Made by a program: the position numbers and the translations under genes. A DNA stretch of 24,712 bases. It comes from Desulfobacterales bacterium. GTDB taxonomy: Bacteria; Desulfobacterota; Desulfobacteria; Desulfobacterales; C00003060. The stretch covers positions 1-24,712 of the forward strand of contig JAUWXJ010000008.1 of NCBI GenBank assembly GCA_030616425.1. Reading direction: 5' to 3'. The notes below the pieces were generated by a model that saw nothing but the letters and a program-made list of their open reading frames with translations, was not told the origin of the DNA and made no database searches. Shown here in pieces: positions 1-7,975 of the stretch (position 1 is the stretch's first letter; each line of letters starts with the position of its first letter).

Positions 1-125
1 GAACTGAGGTCCCGAGGTCATATACTTGATAAGCAAGGCGTTACATATTCAACACTCTCTTAATCCGCTTCATGTATACTGCCGTCTGGTGGAAAGAGGG
101 TTAGGTAAGAGGTTATCTATCTCAA

Positions 126-186
126 TATGTAGATCCTACGAGATCTGCATATACAGTTGGCTGTGTTGGCTTACTGTAATTACAGT
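126..186 (+). promoter_or_regulatory. Two palindromes upstream of the first PEP-CTERM gene
   Basis: A perfect 14-bp palindrome, ACTGTAATTACAGT, lies at 173-186, about 80 bases before the chosen start at 268. A second, 10-bp inverted repeat with one mismatch (TATGTAGATC at 126-135 against GATCTGCATA at 142-151) lies just upstream. Both could be operator sites for the PEP-CTERM pair that follows. I looked for a sigma-54 -24/-12 element, because PEP-CTERM genes are often under PrsK/PrsR-sigma-54 control, and found none with correct spacing. Bases 1-125 contain nothing I recognise. Confidence 0.3.
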
Positions 187-267
187 GCAGATTGGCAGGT
201 CCATAAAGCTAACAAAAGGCATTTTAACTTGAGGGCTTCGTTTACCCTAACGTTGCAAAAGTCGAGG

Positions 268-996
268 ATGATGCAGAAGTGGAAATACACAAGAACAGCA
301 GCGACGTTGCTCATAGCAATCGTCATCATCGTGATCCCCAATCTAGCACTGGCGGTGCCGAAGTTGCAGCTTTACATTCCGGGTGCCACCTATGACACGA
401 ATACTGAAACATGGATGTACCCTGGCTTTGAATACGATTTGTGGGCAATTGGTGCTGATAATGTTGAAAACCAGACTATTTGGGACGTAACGCTTGCTGC
501 GGCGGTAAAATCAGACCAAACCGGAACAATAACAATACGACCGTATCTGACTGAAGAAATTCTGGGAGAACCATTGGTCGGTGCATTTGTTGAAGACGGT
601 ATCCCTGTTAAATCAGATGGCAAAAAGCTTCCGACTCACGACATCTATCCGAGCGATTTCTGGGAATACCAACTTGGGAATTTTCTTCTGGATGAGTCAG
701 GGATACCGGACTTCACAGAGGGCTATGATCCTGAAAATCCGGAACCTACAAATGCTTGGGGGAAAATAAATGAATACCATGTCACTGTGACGGGTGGGTA
801 TGATTGGGTGCATTTTGATTTATACAACCATATTGTAGGTGATAACCACGCATTGTTTGCACCTTTTTCCCATGATGCCGATGCGGAGGACGGTATCCCC
901 CCCATACCCGAACCAGCTACGATGCTGCTTCTGGGCACGGGGCTCATCGGCTTGGCAGGCGTTGGACGTAAAAAGTTCAAAAAAACAGAAGTTTAA
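268..996 (+). CDS. PEP-CTERM protein, choice-of-anchor N-like
   Basis: Secreted protein of about 242 residues from ATG 268 (a second ATG follows at 271). The reading frame is open back to 157, but starting at 268 puts a typical Sec signal peptide at the N terminus (basic MMQKWKYTR, then a hydrophobic stretch ending NLALA). A short GAGG at 264-267 is a weak ribosome site. The middle contains VHFDLYN and FAPFSHDADAE, which resemble the PEP-CTERM 'choice-of-anchor N' proteins; this is recognition by eye. The C terminus is a complete PEP-CTERM signal: PEPATMLLLGTG, a transmembrane stretch, then GRKKFKK. Exosortase is expected to cleave near PEP and move the protein to the surface or exopolysaccharide. 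The stop overlaps the next start by one base (TAATG), so the two genes are probably translationally coupled. Confidence 0.8.
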   Translation: MMQKWKYTRTAATLLIAIVIIVIPNLALAVPKLQLYIPGATYDTNTETWMYPGFEYDLWAIGADNVENQTIWDVTLAAAVKSDQTGTITIRPYLTEEILGEPLVGAFVEDGIPVKSDGKKLPTHDIYPSDFWEYQLGNFLLDESGIPDFTEGYDPENPEPTNAWGKINEYHVTVTGGYDWVHFDLYNHIVGDNHALFAPFSHDADAEDGIPPIPEPATMLLLGTGLIGLAGVGRKKFKKTEV

Positions 997-1613
997 TGAG
1001 AGGCCCAATAAAGAGAATCTTAGTATTTTTATGTTCAATGATGCTGATCCTGGGTCTGTCAGGAATTGCTGGAGCTACAACTTATACTTTTGATGTGGAT
1101 GTGGGTGTTTTGGAGCATGACTACTATTACATCTACGGCATAGATTGGGAATTACCGACAGGAGAAGTCATCGAGGGGGCTTCATTATCCTTCAACCAGA
1201 TCAAAAATTTGTATGACGATACAGAGACCTTGTACGTTCATCTTTTAGACTACTCGGCTGCCGGGCTGACCATAGGTATGGAGGACAGTACAGTAGTCAA
1301 TGACAATTACTTTGATTATTACACAGGTACTAATATTCACCTATTTACCTGGAATATATCACCAACACCAAAGGATCTCACGTATAACTTTGATTCTTCT
1401 GAGGTGACTACTTTGATCACTTATTTAGCAGATGGAAATTTTGGACTCGGGTTCGATCCGGATTGCAAGTATTCTTTCAATGAAATTACCTGTACCTGTT
1501 GTGGTACCTGTTGTGTCACAGCCCCCATTCCCGAACCGGCAACCATGTTACTTTTTGGTACCGGGCTCATCGGGTTGGCTGGATTGGGCAGGAAGAAGTT
1601 CTTCAAGAAATAG
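996..1613 (+). CDS. PEP-CTERM protein with a Cys-rich stretch before the anchor
   Basis: A 205-residue secreted protein. The start overlaps the previous stop (TAATG at 994-998). The N terminus has a Sec signal peptide (RGPIKRILVFLCSMMLILG, ending in GIAGA). The body is acidic and aromatic, beta-sandwich-like, and includes FGLGFDPDCKY. The C terminus is PEPATMLLFGTG, a hydrophobic helix, then GRKKFFKK, a canonical PEP-CTERM sorting signal. Directly before it sits TCTCCGTCC, five cysteines in nine residues, encoded by two perfect tandem copies of a 12-bp unit (1492-1503, 1504-1515). Such a cluster could bind metal, form disulphides or be slippage expansion. The body matches no family I can name. 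Confidence 0.8.
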   Translation: MRGPIKRILVFLCSMMLILGLSGIAGATTYTFDVDVGVLEHDYYYIYGIDWELPTGEVIEGASLSFNQIKNLYDDTETLYVHLLDYSAAGLTIGMEDSTVVNDNYFDYYTGTNIHLFTWNISPTPKDLTYNFDSSEVTTLITYLADGNFGLGFDPDCKYSFNEITCTCCGTCCVTAPIPEPATMLLFGTGLIGLAGLGRKKFFKK

Positions 1614-1655
1614 AATAGTTTCACGATTTCATAAGACGTAGCTATGTCGTTTGAA
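1614..1655 (+). repeat. Degenerate copy of the PEP-CTERM 3' hairpin element
   Basis: The sequence after the stop (TTTCACGATTTCATAAGACG, then TAGCTATGTCGTTTG) matches elements after two other PEP-CTERM tails at 3161-3200 and 14577-14630, but both stems are decayed here. It is followed at once by a second, orphan PEP-CTERM tail. Confidence 0.5.
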
Positions 1656-1781
1656 TTAAGAAAACTTGGCTACAGAATACGAGATCCTGAAGCCGCCACC
1701 ATGTTACTTCTCGGCACAGGGCTCATCAGCCTGGCTGCCTTTGGAAGGAAAAAGTTTAAAGAGGGGAAGTTAGTCAAATAG
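1644..1781 (+). pseudogene. Orphan PEP-CTERM tail (45 codons)
   Basis: The ORF from ATG 1644 to TAG 1779-1781 encodes 13 unrelated residues and then DPEAATMLLLGTGLISLAAF followed by GRKKFKEGKLVK. This is a full PEP-CTERM sorting signal (PEP-like motif, transmembrane helix, basic end) with no secreted domain and no signal peptide in front. The upstream sequence is the hairpin element of the preceding gene, so this is most simply the 3' remnant of a lost PEP-CTERM gene. Comparable tails lie at 14481-14567 and 15491-15595. Confidence 0.65.
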
Positions 1782-1983
1782 TTGGGACAGTGAACACACA
1801 AAGAACCAATAAACCAAAATAAAGGGAGGTGATAGAAGAACTTGGTGGCAGGTACCTCTCGAAAATCACTACCGCTTCGAACAAACGAAGTGATTACAGG
1901 ACAGGAGGTATCAAGGCGAAATCAAAGCTCGCAACTTGAGAATTAAAAAAACTAAATCGTAAAAAGAGAGGAGACAAAAAGAG
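1782..1983 (+). other. Leader region before the third PEP-CTERM gene
   Basis: About 200 bases with two purine-rich stretches (GGGAGGTGAT near 1823 and GGACAGGAGG near 1898) and a bulged stem pairing AATCACT...CTTCG (1864-1879) with CGAAGTGATT (1886-1895). I see no small ORF that clearly uses the first Shine-Dalgarno-like site. It may simply be a long untranslated leader. Confidence 0.25.
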
Positions 1984-3162
1984 ATGCGAAAAGTAACAGT
2001 CCTAACGCTGGTGTTAGCGTTTGTTATGTTCTTAGGCGTGTCATCGGTGCACGCCATTGGTGTGTCCCCATTGATTCCAGGAACAGGTGGAAATGTGAGG
2101 CTGAATATGAGTTTTGCGGGATTTGAATTCACACCGATCAACATTCAAGGTGCACCTGCTTCCTGGGCTATAGGTTGGGATCCAGCTGGCTTAGCAGGCC
2201 AGCCCGATTTCTATGTTTATGACAGTTTGACCATGACAGCTCAAGCGGCTGTTTGGGATCCTGCGGTGCCAAATTTTGGTGTATTTTTTGCTGCAAACCC
2301 CGTTTTTGCTTATGGAGTTGGCCGAGTGACAACCATAGAGTACCAGGCGCCTGGTTCTCAGAGCTACGAGCTGGTGGCTGACCCTAGGGATAGTCCGAGC
2401 GATTCTGGAGGAGGGGCATACGATACGCAAACACAGGTTACTGTTTCGGTAAGGGATTTGGTATTATCAGGTATAGCGCCAGGTCCTTCAATTGGCACGT
2501 TGATCACTATCTTCATGCCGGGTACTGGTCAGTTTGACATGGTGGAAGATGCATCGGTTGATTTCGACCCGGCAAACCTTCCAGGCCCTCTAGGCTATCT
2601 AGGTGAATTAGATACTGCCCATTACGATCCATTATTAGCTGGGTCAACAGATTATTATGACCCTGTAGCTGGTGTAGGGGCAGCTCCTAGTTCTGCTGTA
2701 ACCCTTAATGCTGGGGGAGATGCAGGTGAGTCTCTGTGGCTCCAGCTAACACAAAACCCCAATCCGGCAACAAACTTTACAACGAATGATGTGTGGACTA
2801 CACCTCCAACCGATCCTGTTTTCATTAATCATCCTGGTCTTGGGCTTATACAGGTTTTTACCGGCGGGACGAGTGGTTTCAGTTCCGGCTCGGATCAACT
2901 GGTATTAACAGGACTGGGCACTGGGTATCCACTTTTTGCCCCATACGCAACTTTTGATATGCAAGGGACTTTGAGCTATGGCCCAACTCTCACTGGTGTT
3001 CCTGCTGAAGATGGTAGCACTTTTACTTTTCAGAATCCGGTTGGCTCAGGTCCTACTAGCGCAGGTGGCCCCACAGTTCCCGAACCAGCTACGATGGTTC
3101 TTTTGGGCAGCGGTCTGCTGGGCGTTGCGGCGTTTGGAAGGAAGAAATTTTTCAAGAAATAA
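1984..3162 (+). CDS. PEP-CTERM protein, large Gly/Pro/Ala-rich
   Basis: A 392-residue secreted protein starting at ATG 1984, behind a GAGGAG at 1969-1974. The signal peptide is MRKVTVLTLVLAFVMFLG ending SSVHA, with cleavage expected after residue 24 or so. The mature part is low in charge and rich in Gly, Pro, Ala, Thr and Asp, with several predicted beta strands and no catalytic motif I recognise. The C terminus, from about residue 367, is VPEPATMVLLGSGLLG, a hydrophobic helix and GRKKFFKK, a canonical PEP-CTERM signal. It is followed by a two-hairpin element and a strong terminator, so it seems to end the + strand transcription unit. Its binding role at the surface is unknown. Confidence 0.8.
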   Translation: MRKVTVLTLVLAFVMFLGVSSVHAIGVSPLIPGTGGNVRLNMSFAGFEFTPINIQGAPASWAIGWDPAGLAGQPDFYVYDSLTMTAQAAVWDPAVPNFGVFFAANPVFAYGVGRVTTIEYQAPGSQSYELVADPRDSPSDSGGGAYDTQTQVTVSVRDLVLSGIAPGPSIGTLITIFMPGTGQFDMVEDASVDFDPANLPGPLGYLGELDTAHYDPLLAGSTDYYDPVAGVGAAPSSAVTLNAGGDAGESLWLQLTQNPNPATNFTTNDVWTTPPTDPVFINHPGLGLIQVFTGGTSGFSSGSDQLVLTGLGTGYPLFAPYATFDMQGTLSYGPTLTGVPAEDGSTFTFQNPVGSGPTSAGGPTVPEPATMVLLGSGLLGVAAFGRKKFFKK

Positions 3163-3200
3163 AATCGTTTGACGATTTTATAAAACGTGACTGCGTCACT
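3161..3200 (+). repeat. PEP-CTERM 3' two-hairpin element (best copy)
   Basis: Two stems follow one another and the first overlaps the stop codon of the upstream gene. Stem 1 is AAAATCGT (3161-3168) against ACGATTTT (3172-3179), 8 bp with a 3-base loop. Stem 2 is GTGAC (3187-3191) against GTCAC (3195-3199). The same two stems, with the stem-2 loop changed from TGC to TAT, occur at 14577-14630 after another PEP-CTERM tail. Confidence 0.6.
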
Positions 3201-3205
3201 TATGC

Positions 3206-3236
3206 GAACTGCCCGGGCTAATAGTTGGGGCAGTTC
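3206..3236 (+). repeat. Hairpin GAACTGCCC / GGGCAGTTC
   Basis: Perfect 9-bp arms (3206-3214 and 3228-3236) around a 13-base centre, between the two-hairpin element and the terminator. It has no T-run. It resembles in layout the CCC...GGG palindromes scattered through the window. Confidence 0.45.
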
Positions 3237-3250
3237 ACAACCTTAAAGAA

Positions 3251-3287
3251 AAAAGCCGCCCAGGCGTGAATGCTTGGGCGGCTTTTT
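3251..3287. terminator. Bidirectional intrinsic terminator
   Basis: AAAAGCCGCCCA (3251-3262) pairs with TTGGGCGGCTTTT (3274-3286), with A-run before and T-run after, so it can terminate both the + strand PEP-CTERM gene ending at 3162 and the - strand flavoenzyme gene ending at 3417. A related terminator with the same loop core (GTGAAT) is at 14721-14756. Bases 3288-3416 show nothing else. Confidence 0.85.
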
Positions 3288-3416
3288 TGGGGGGACGAAA
3301 ATCCGGCGAGGCAAGCATCAAACATCTCGAACAAGCCAAGCCTGCTTCGCGATCCAATTGCAAACCAGTCCGGAATGAGCGGAGAGAGGGGTCCGGAATG
3401 CGAAATTGGTAAGCTC

Positions 3417-5009
3417 TTATCTTGAATATCGGCCCGGGGACAATATGCCGCCCGGGTCCAGTGCGTCTTTTAGTCTTTCCACCACATCCCAGAAGACGTC
3501 CTTTCTTCCAGTCAATTCTGCCATAGACTGAATGCCAAAGCGATAAGGAATATAACCTGCTTTCATGCACTCACTCAGTAATTCCTCATAACATGCATTG
3601 GCCCTTTTGGTCTCGTCCGGGTCATCCTTATCGTAGAGAATGGGAAGCGTGCAGTCAAAGGCCCGTGGGGTCACAGTGGTAAATGTTATACACGGTTCAA
3701 AGCCGTGCCTGGCAAAAATGGGTTGAATGATGCTTATGAATTCTTCTGCATTTTCTCTTGTCATGGGAACGACAGGAGAAAACCAGATAAGACCGCAGTT
3801 GTCTTTGGCCGGGTTAATGTCTTTGGCGGGAGGGGTTTTCTTTGCTCGCCAATACGGGCTTGCAAGCGACACCTCGCTTGGCTTACCTCTTAGAATGCCA
3901 TGGGATGGTTTGAGGACTCTCAGCATCTCGGGTATGTTCATTCCCAAAAGGAGCCCAAAAAGTCCTTGAAACCGTTCCAGGAGAAGCAGGGCTTTGTCTG
4001 ATACGAAATTTAGCCGCGCTACCTCTCCACGCAGCGTTCTTCTGATCACCTTCTTTGCTGCCCTGACTTCCTCTTTGGTGCCATATAATGCTCCAACCCC
4101 ATTCCATGCGCCAACCTTTTTTGTCCTGGCAATTGACTTGCTTACCTCATCATCAAGGGGCGCCTTTCCCGACATCTCTTTCCACGGATACCGGCTAAGC
4201 ATAGTTAAGACACGGTTTCTATGAACCAGATTTACCGAGCTTCTGATCACGTTGTTCAACAGCAACCATCTTACAGCATCAATCAGTGGCCCCAGGTCGC
4301 TTTCATTGTCGCAAGAAAAATAACATGCTTCAAAATGTTCCGGTTCAGGCATGAGCCAGATGCCGATTTTGGTTACAATGCCAAAATTGGATTGGGTAAA
4401 AATACCATCCAGATAAGGACCGACTCCCCATTTAAATGTATGCGTGGCCTTTGCGTTTTCATAGTGACCGAAACTCGTTCGCAAAACCTCGCCGTTTGCC
4501 AGGACGACCTCCATGCCACTTACGTACGCAAAGTGATCGCCATAAGGAGAAATTCCATAACCGCGCTCCACAGTGTTACCCAGGACACTACAGCTGGGTC
4601 CGGAACCAGTCGGATCCATCATGAGGCCGGTCCGGTGTTTGTGCAGGTATTCATACAACTGGTGCTGTGTCACCCCCGGTTCGATTACAGCATAGGCAAG
4701 TTCTCTATTGACCTCAATAATGCGATTCATCCGGCTCAGATCGACAATGACATTGTGTCCCCGAACAGGATTTGCAGAACCGTAGCCCCAATTATTACCA
4801 GTACTTATAGGATACAGGCTAATCTTGAAATCGTTTGCAATTTTAACTATTTCTTGAACATCTCTAACTGAGTTCGGCAGCAATACAGCGTCAATAACTC
4901 GGAGAACAGGAATGGTAGAGTAATGATACCTTTCGAGTTGCGCGTCAGATGTAAGGGTGTATTCTCTACCTATTGCCTCTTCAAATGCTTTGATGGCTTC
5001 TTGGAGCAT
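3417..5009 (-). CDS. VAO/p-cresol methylhydroxylase-type FAD oxidase
   Basis: A 530-residue flavoprotein of the vanillyl-alcohol-oxidase family. The FAD-binding PCMH-type domain spans roughly residues 35-225 (YPISTGNNWGYGSANP at 66-81; VIEPGV; MDPTGSG; GNTVERGYG). The substrate-cap and C-terminal part ends LDPGGILSPGRYSR. Three residues that hold the phenolate in vanillyl-alcohol oxidase and p-cresol methylhydroxylase appear conserved: Tyr76 in NWGYGSA and the pair Tyr489-Arg490 in GYIPYRFG. This points to a para-substituted phenol as substrate. I cannot place the residue that would carry covalent FAD. No cytochrome subunit gene is adjacent, so the electron acceptor is unknown. It lies 82 bases downstream of the MMPL exporter on the same strand and probably shares its transcript. 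Confidence 0.8.
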   Translation of the reverse strand: MLQEAIKAFEEAIGREYTLTSDAQLERYHYSTIPVLRVIDAVLLPNSVRDVQEIVKIANDFKISLYPISTGNNWGYGSANPVRGHNVIVDLSRMNRIIEVNRELAYAVIEPGVTQHQLYEYLHKHRTGLMMDPTGSGPSCSVLGNTVERGYGISPYGDHFAYVSGMEVVLANGEVLRTSFGHYENAKATHTFKWGVGPYLDGIFTQSNFGIVTKIGIWLMPEPEHFEACYFSCDNESDLGPLIDAVRWLLLNNVIRSSVNLVHRNRVLTMLSRYPWKEMSGKAPLDDEVSKSIARTKKVGAWNGVGALYGTKEEVRAAKKVIRRTLRGEVARLNFVSDKALLLLERFQGLFGLLLGMNIPEMLRVLKPSHGILRGKPSEVSLASPYWRAKKTPPAKDINPAKDNCGLIWFSPVVPMTRENAEEFISIIQPIFARHGFEPCITFTTVTPRAFDCTLPILYDKDDPDETKRANACYEELLSECMKAGYIPYRFGIQSMAELTGRKDVFWDVVERLKDALDPGGILSPGRYSR

Positions 5010-5091
5010 GACCTTGATCCTTTCTTTCTTGGATTATCGCTTCAAATTTAACTTCTTTGACGGAAGAATAAATATGCCTTCATTCAGGTCG

Positions 5092-7350
5092 TCATTTTTT
5101 CTTCAATAACATGACAGAAGGAAGAATAATCATATCCCCCATCACAGCAGTGATCATGATAAATGCAGTCAACATACCAAAAATGATTATTGGAACAAAA
5201 CTGCTCAGGTTCAATACAGCGAATCCGATACAGAGAATCAGGGAGCTGGTTATGATTGCCCGTCCCTTCGTAAGAATGACAAGTTCCAACGACTTATTCA
5301 TTGACAACCCCTGTGTTCTTTTTATTTTGTACTCGGAAAGAAAGTGTATGGTGTCATCCACGGCAATGCCGAGCGCCACAGCGGCAATCAGGGCCGTAGC
5401 GTCATTGAGAGGTATTCCGACAGCTCCCATGATCCCGAAATTGAGAATTATTGGGAACAGGTTGGGTATAAAGCTCAAACAGCCAATTGCAACCGACTTT
5501 AGCACTAAGAACATGATAACACCGATAATCCCGGCGGCAAGACTTAAGCTGTAGACCTGTCCTTTTACCAGGGCGTCAATGGTATTAATGTCCTGCACTG
5601 CCCTGCCTGTAATTTGTATGTCGAGGCCGGTAGGCTCCATATCGGCCAAAAAACTCTGTATCCCCCTAATAATCCTTTCCTGCCCGGCAGTGCTGTGTTC
5701 CGAGATTCTGACCGCTATCCTGGCATGGTCGTATCCATCATTGATAAAGTCCTCAATGTCATCAGAGTCGTAAAGAAGGAGATACTGGGAGACCATGTCC
5801 CGTTTTTTGGGTATCCTATAGTATCGATGGTCTTCGTTATGGAATGACTCGTTCATATCCTTTATAAAATCGACAAAAGAGGTGGCTACATCCACACCTT
5901 TTAAGGATTTTATATAGCGCTGGAGCCCGTCAATGACCTGTAGATTCGCAGGTTCCTTAAAGGCATCTACCTCTTTGGCCTTCAACGAAATATCGATGGA
6001 ACCAACGCCGCTTAATCTTTTCTCAACGAAATCAAGAGAGGTGCGAACCGGGCTCGACGACTTGAAATATTCTATCAGGTTGGTCTCTGTTTTGATCCTG
6101 GTTGCAAACAAACAGGCAGCCAACACAATGATACAACTCGACACGGCTATCACTCTGTGATGTCGCTGCACCAGCCTGTTGATACTCCCCAGCGCATTGG
6201 TTAAGCCTCTCCGGGCTTGATAGTCTTTATAGATCTTTTCCGGTGAAAAGAACAAAATAAGTGGGGGCAGCAAGAAAAAGGAGTATATAAACTCAAAAAC
6301 CATCCCCGCAGATGCCATCCAGGCAAACTCTTTTATTGGCGGGATTTTGCTTACGGAAAGGGATAAAAAGCCGATTGCTGTGGTGACGGTGGTCAGAAAA
6401 CAGGGGAGCGCAACCTTCTTGAGTACGTGGGCCAAGGCTTGGCGTTTATCAGGGATTTTGTCAAGGACTCGCTTTTCCATATGCGAGAAGATATGGACTG
6501 TATCACAAAGGGCCAGTGCCATGACGAGCGGCGGCACGATGACAGTAACGTTGTTCAGGGTAATGCCGCTCAGCACAAAGAGCCCCATGGTAGATGCCAT
6601 GCACGCGGAAATATTGGCCACTGCCAGCAATGTCAACCTGAGATTTCTGAAAACCGCCAAAACCGTGAGTGCGATTAAGACATAGGTGATGGGAATGAAC
6701 TTTGCGATGTCTCTTTTCATGTATTGGCTAAGGCTCATATTGGTCGTTGTCCAGCCGGCTAAGTAAAACTTTTCAACATCTTTGTGGTAATGTTCCAGGA
6801 TTCTGCGGGTCCTGGCGATCAACCTTTTTCGGTAATCTTCGTCATCAGGACGGTCATAGGTGAATACCACGATGGCCGCCGTGCGAGCGTCAGGGGATAT
6901 GAGGTTCTTTACATACAAAGGATTGTTGATGGCCTCTCTTTTTAGTCTTTCCAGTTCATCTTTGTTCTCAGGAACATCTTTCAGAAACTTCTTCACTTCA
7001 AAATAATCTGGACCACCCTCAATATCGTCTGCATTAGCCAGGCTTATGACATCCCGGACCTCTTCGATATTCTCCAGTTCCTTTGTGATATCCTTAATAA
7101 GGTTTAGATTTTTCTTGGTAAATATGTCAGGCTGTTCAAAGGCAATAACAAAAAACTCGTCATTTCCGAATATCTCTTTAAATCTATCATAAAATTCAAC
7201 ATCGGGATCATCTTCTAAGGTAAAGTAATCGACGTTGTTGACAGTCTTTACGAAGGGGGAAAAAGCAATGAAGGGCAAGGCGAAAGCAAGGGAAGCTATG
7301 AGAAATAATATGGGATGCTTGGTAACCGAATCGAATATGCTTTTAGTCAT
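5092..7350 (-). CDS. MMPL/RND-superfamily lipid exporter
   Basis: A 752-residue inner-membrane protein with the duplicated RND plan: a single helix at about 12-32, a large periplasmic loop (33-200), a helix bundle (about 205-370), one helix near 395-415, a second loop (420-590), and a second bundle to the C terminus (MLLKKK). Each half carries the relay-type motif, ALALCDTVHIFSHM in the first bundle and GIAVDDTIHFLSEYK in the second. MMPL, HpnN-type and related proteins move hydrophobic compounds out of the inner membrane, using the proton gradient. Co-occurrence with DUF1302 and outer-membrane lipoprotein-sorting proteins, as here, is a recurring arrangement. The substrate is not shown by sequence; context suggests an acylated product. 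Confidence 0.85.
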   Translation of the reverse strand: MTKSIFDSVTKHPILFLIASLAFALPFIAFSPFVKTVNNVDYFTLEDDPDVEFYDRFKEIFGNDEFFVIAFEQPDIFTKKNLNLIKDITKELENIEEVRDVISLANADDIEGGPDYFEVKKFLKDVPENKDELERLKREAINNPLYVKNLISPDARTAAIVVFTYDRPDDEDYRKRLIARTRRILEHYHKDVEKFYLAGWTTTNMSLSQYMKRDIAKFIPITYVLIALTVLAVFRNLRLTLLAVANISACMASTMGLFVLSGITLNNVTVIVPPLVMALALCDTVHIFSHMEKRVLDKIPDKRQALAHVLKKVALPCFLTTVTTAIGFLSLSVSKIPPIKEFAWMASAGMVFEFIYSFFLLPPLILFFSPEKIYKDYQARRGLTNALGSINRLVQRHHRVIAVSSCIIVLAACLFATRIKTETNLIEYFKSSSPVRTSLDFVEKRLSGVGSIDISLKAKEVDAFKEPANLQVIDGLQRYIKSLKGVDVATSFVDFIKDMNESFHNEDHRYYRIPKKRDMVSQYLLLYDSDDIEDFINDGYDHARIAVRISEHSTAGQERIIRGIQSFLADMEPTGLDIQITGRAVQDINTIDALVKGQVYSLSLAAGIIGVIMFLVLKSVAIGCLSFIPNLFPIILNFGIMGAVGIPLNDATALIAAVALGIAVDDTIHFLSEYKIKRTQGLSMNKSLELVILTKGRAIITSSLILCIGFAVLNLSSFVPIIIFGMLTAFIMITAVMGDMIILPSVMLLKKK

Positions 7351-7453
7351 GTCAGATGTCTAATCACTTGACTTATGGTATTAAATCAAAACTATCTCTC
7401 GCCCGCTCCCTGCGGTCGCTAGAGCCCACAGAGTTCGCTGAGACTACAATTTC

Positions 7454-7524
7454 TTGACCTGATTTTTTGACCCCGGTTAAATAAGCCGCACATTTAACGG
7501 GGCAAGGAGGAAAAATCAGGTCAA
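7454..7524. repeat. Nested palindrome with CCCC-GTTAAAT core
   Basis: The outer arms TTGACCTGATTTTT (7454-7467) and AAAAATCAGGTCAA (7511-7524) are perfect 14-bp complements. Inside them a second stem pairs CCCCGGTTAAAT (7471-7482) with ATTTAACGGGG (7492-7502), with one bulged G. It lies just past the end of the broken GxxExxY gene. It belongs to the palindrome family also seen at 7640, 11556, 11720, 11891 and 18021. Confidence 0.7.
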
Positions 7525-7639
7525 ACCGTCAGACCGCCCCAGGCGGAGCATTTATGATTCTGTTAATACCGTCTTTAAGCAAAGATTCATTGAAATTTAT
7601 CAACAAACCAAGCGGCTTTTTGGCTAAACGCAAATAGGT

Positions 7640-7672
7640 CCCCGGTGGAATAGTTAGGGGCATTCCACGGGG
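7640..7672. repeat. CCCC-GTGGAAT palindrome
   Basis: CCCCGGTGGAAT (7640-7651) pairs with ATTCCACGGGG (7662-7672), with one bulged G, around TAGTTAGGGGC-type loop sequence. It has the same outer CCCC/GGGG as the 7471-7502 stem but TGGAAT/ATTCCA instead of TTAAAT/ATTTAA. It abuts segment 3 of the broken GxxExxY gene. Confidence 0.65.
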
Positions 7673-7696
7673 CAGGCAAAAGATAGCTTTTTATTT

Positions 7697-7796
7697 ACCC
7701 TGTTTAGTAAAAGCAAACAATCAATGCCTTGAACAATCATGAATAACGGGTTTTATGTTCAATTATCCTTCTAAGAATCATCTACTTAACAGGGTG
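7697..7796. mobile_element. 100-bp MITE-like element with the ends of the GIY-YIG unit
   Basis: ACCCTGTTTAGTA (7697-7709) and TACTTAACAGGGT (7784-7796) are 13-bp inverted ends with one mismatch. They are the same sequence as the ends of the GIY-YIG unit at 7976-8268. The 74 bases between carry no gene. It interrupts the same GxxExxY gene, right after codons for VQEVHPV. It looks like a non-autonomous relative of the GIY-YIG unit; this is an inference. Confidence 0.6.
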
Positions 7797-7975
7797 TACC
7801 TCCTGCACTTTCTCCACAGACTTCAGTTCCACAATGATCGTATCCTTGACCATAAGATCTATCCGGAATCCTTCCTGATGAACCTTTTGCCCCCGATAAA
7901 ATATAGGAAGAGCCACTTCAGATTGGACCCTAACTCCCATGTGTTCCAGTTCGATAACCATACAGGATTGGCCTG

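Noticed and set aside
157..232. Sigma-54 promoter before the first PEP-CTERM gene
   Set aside because: TTGGC sequences occur near 157-195, but no GG...GC pair has the required -24/-12 spacing.
1864..1895. Riboswitch in the leader of the third PEP-CTERM gene
   Set aside because: Only one bulged stem is visible and no known aptamer consensus can be recognised.
4221..4871. 216-codon open frame on the + strand inside the flavoenzyme gene
   Set aside because: It is antisense to a well-supported VAO-family gene with conserved motifs; the frame is a shadow with no recognisable domain.
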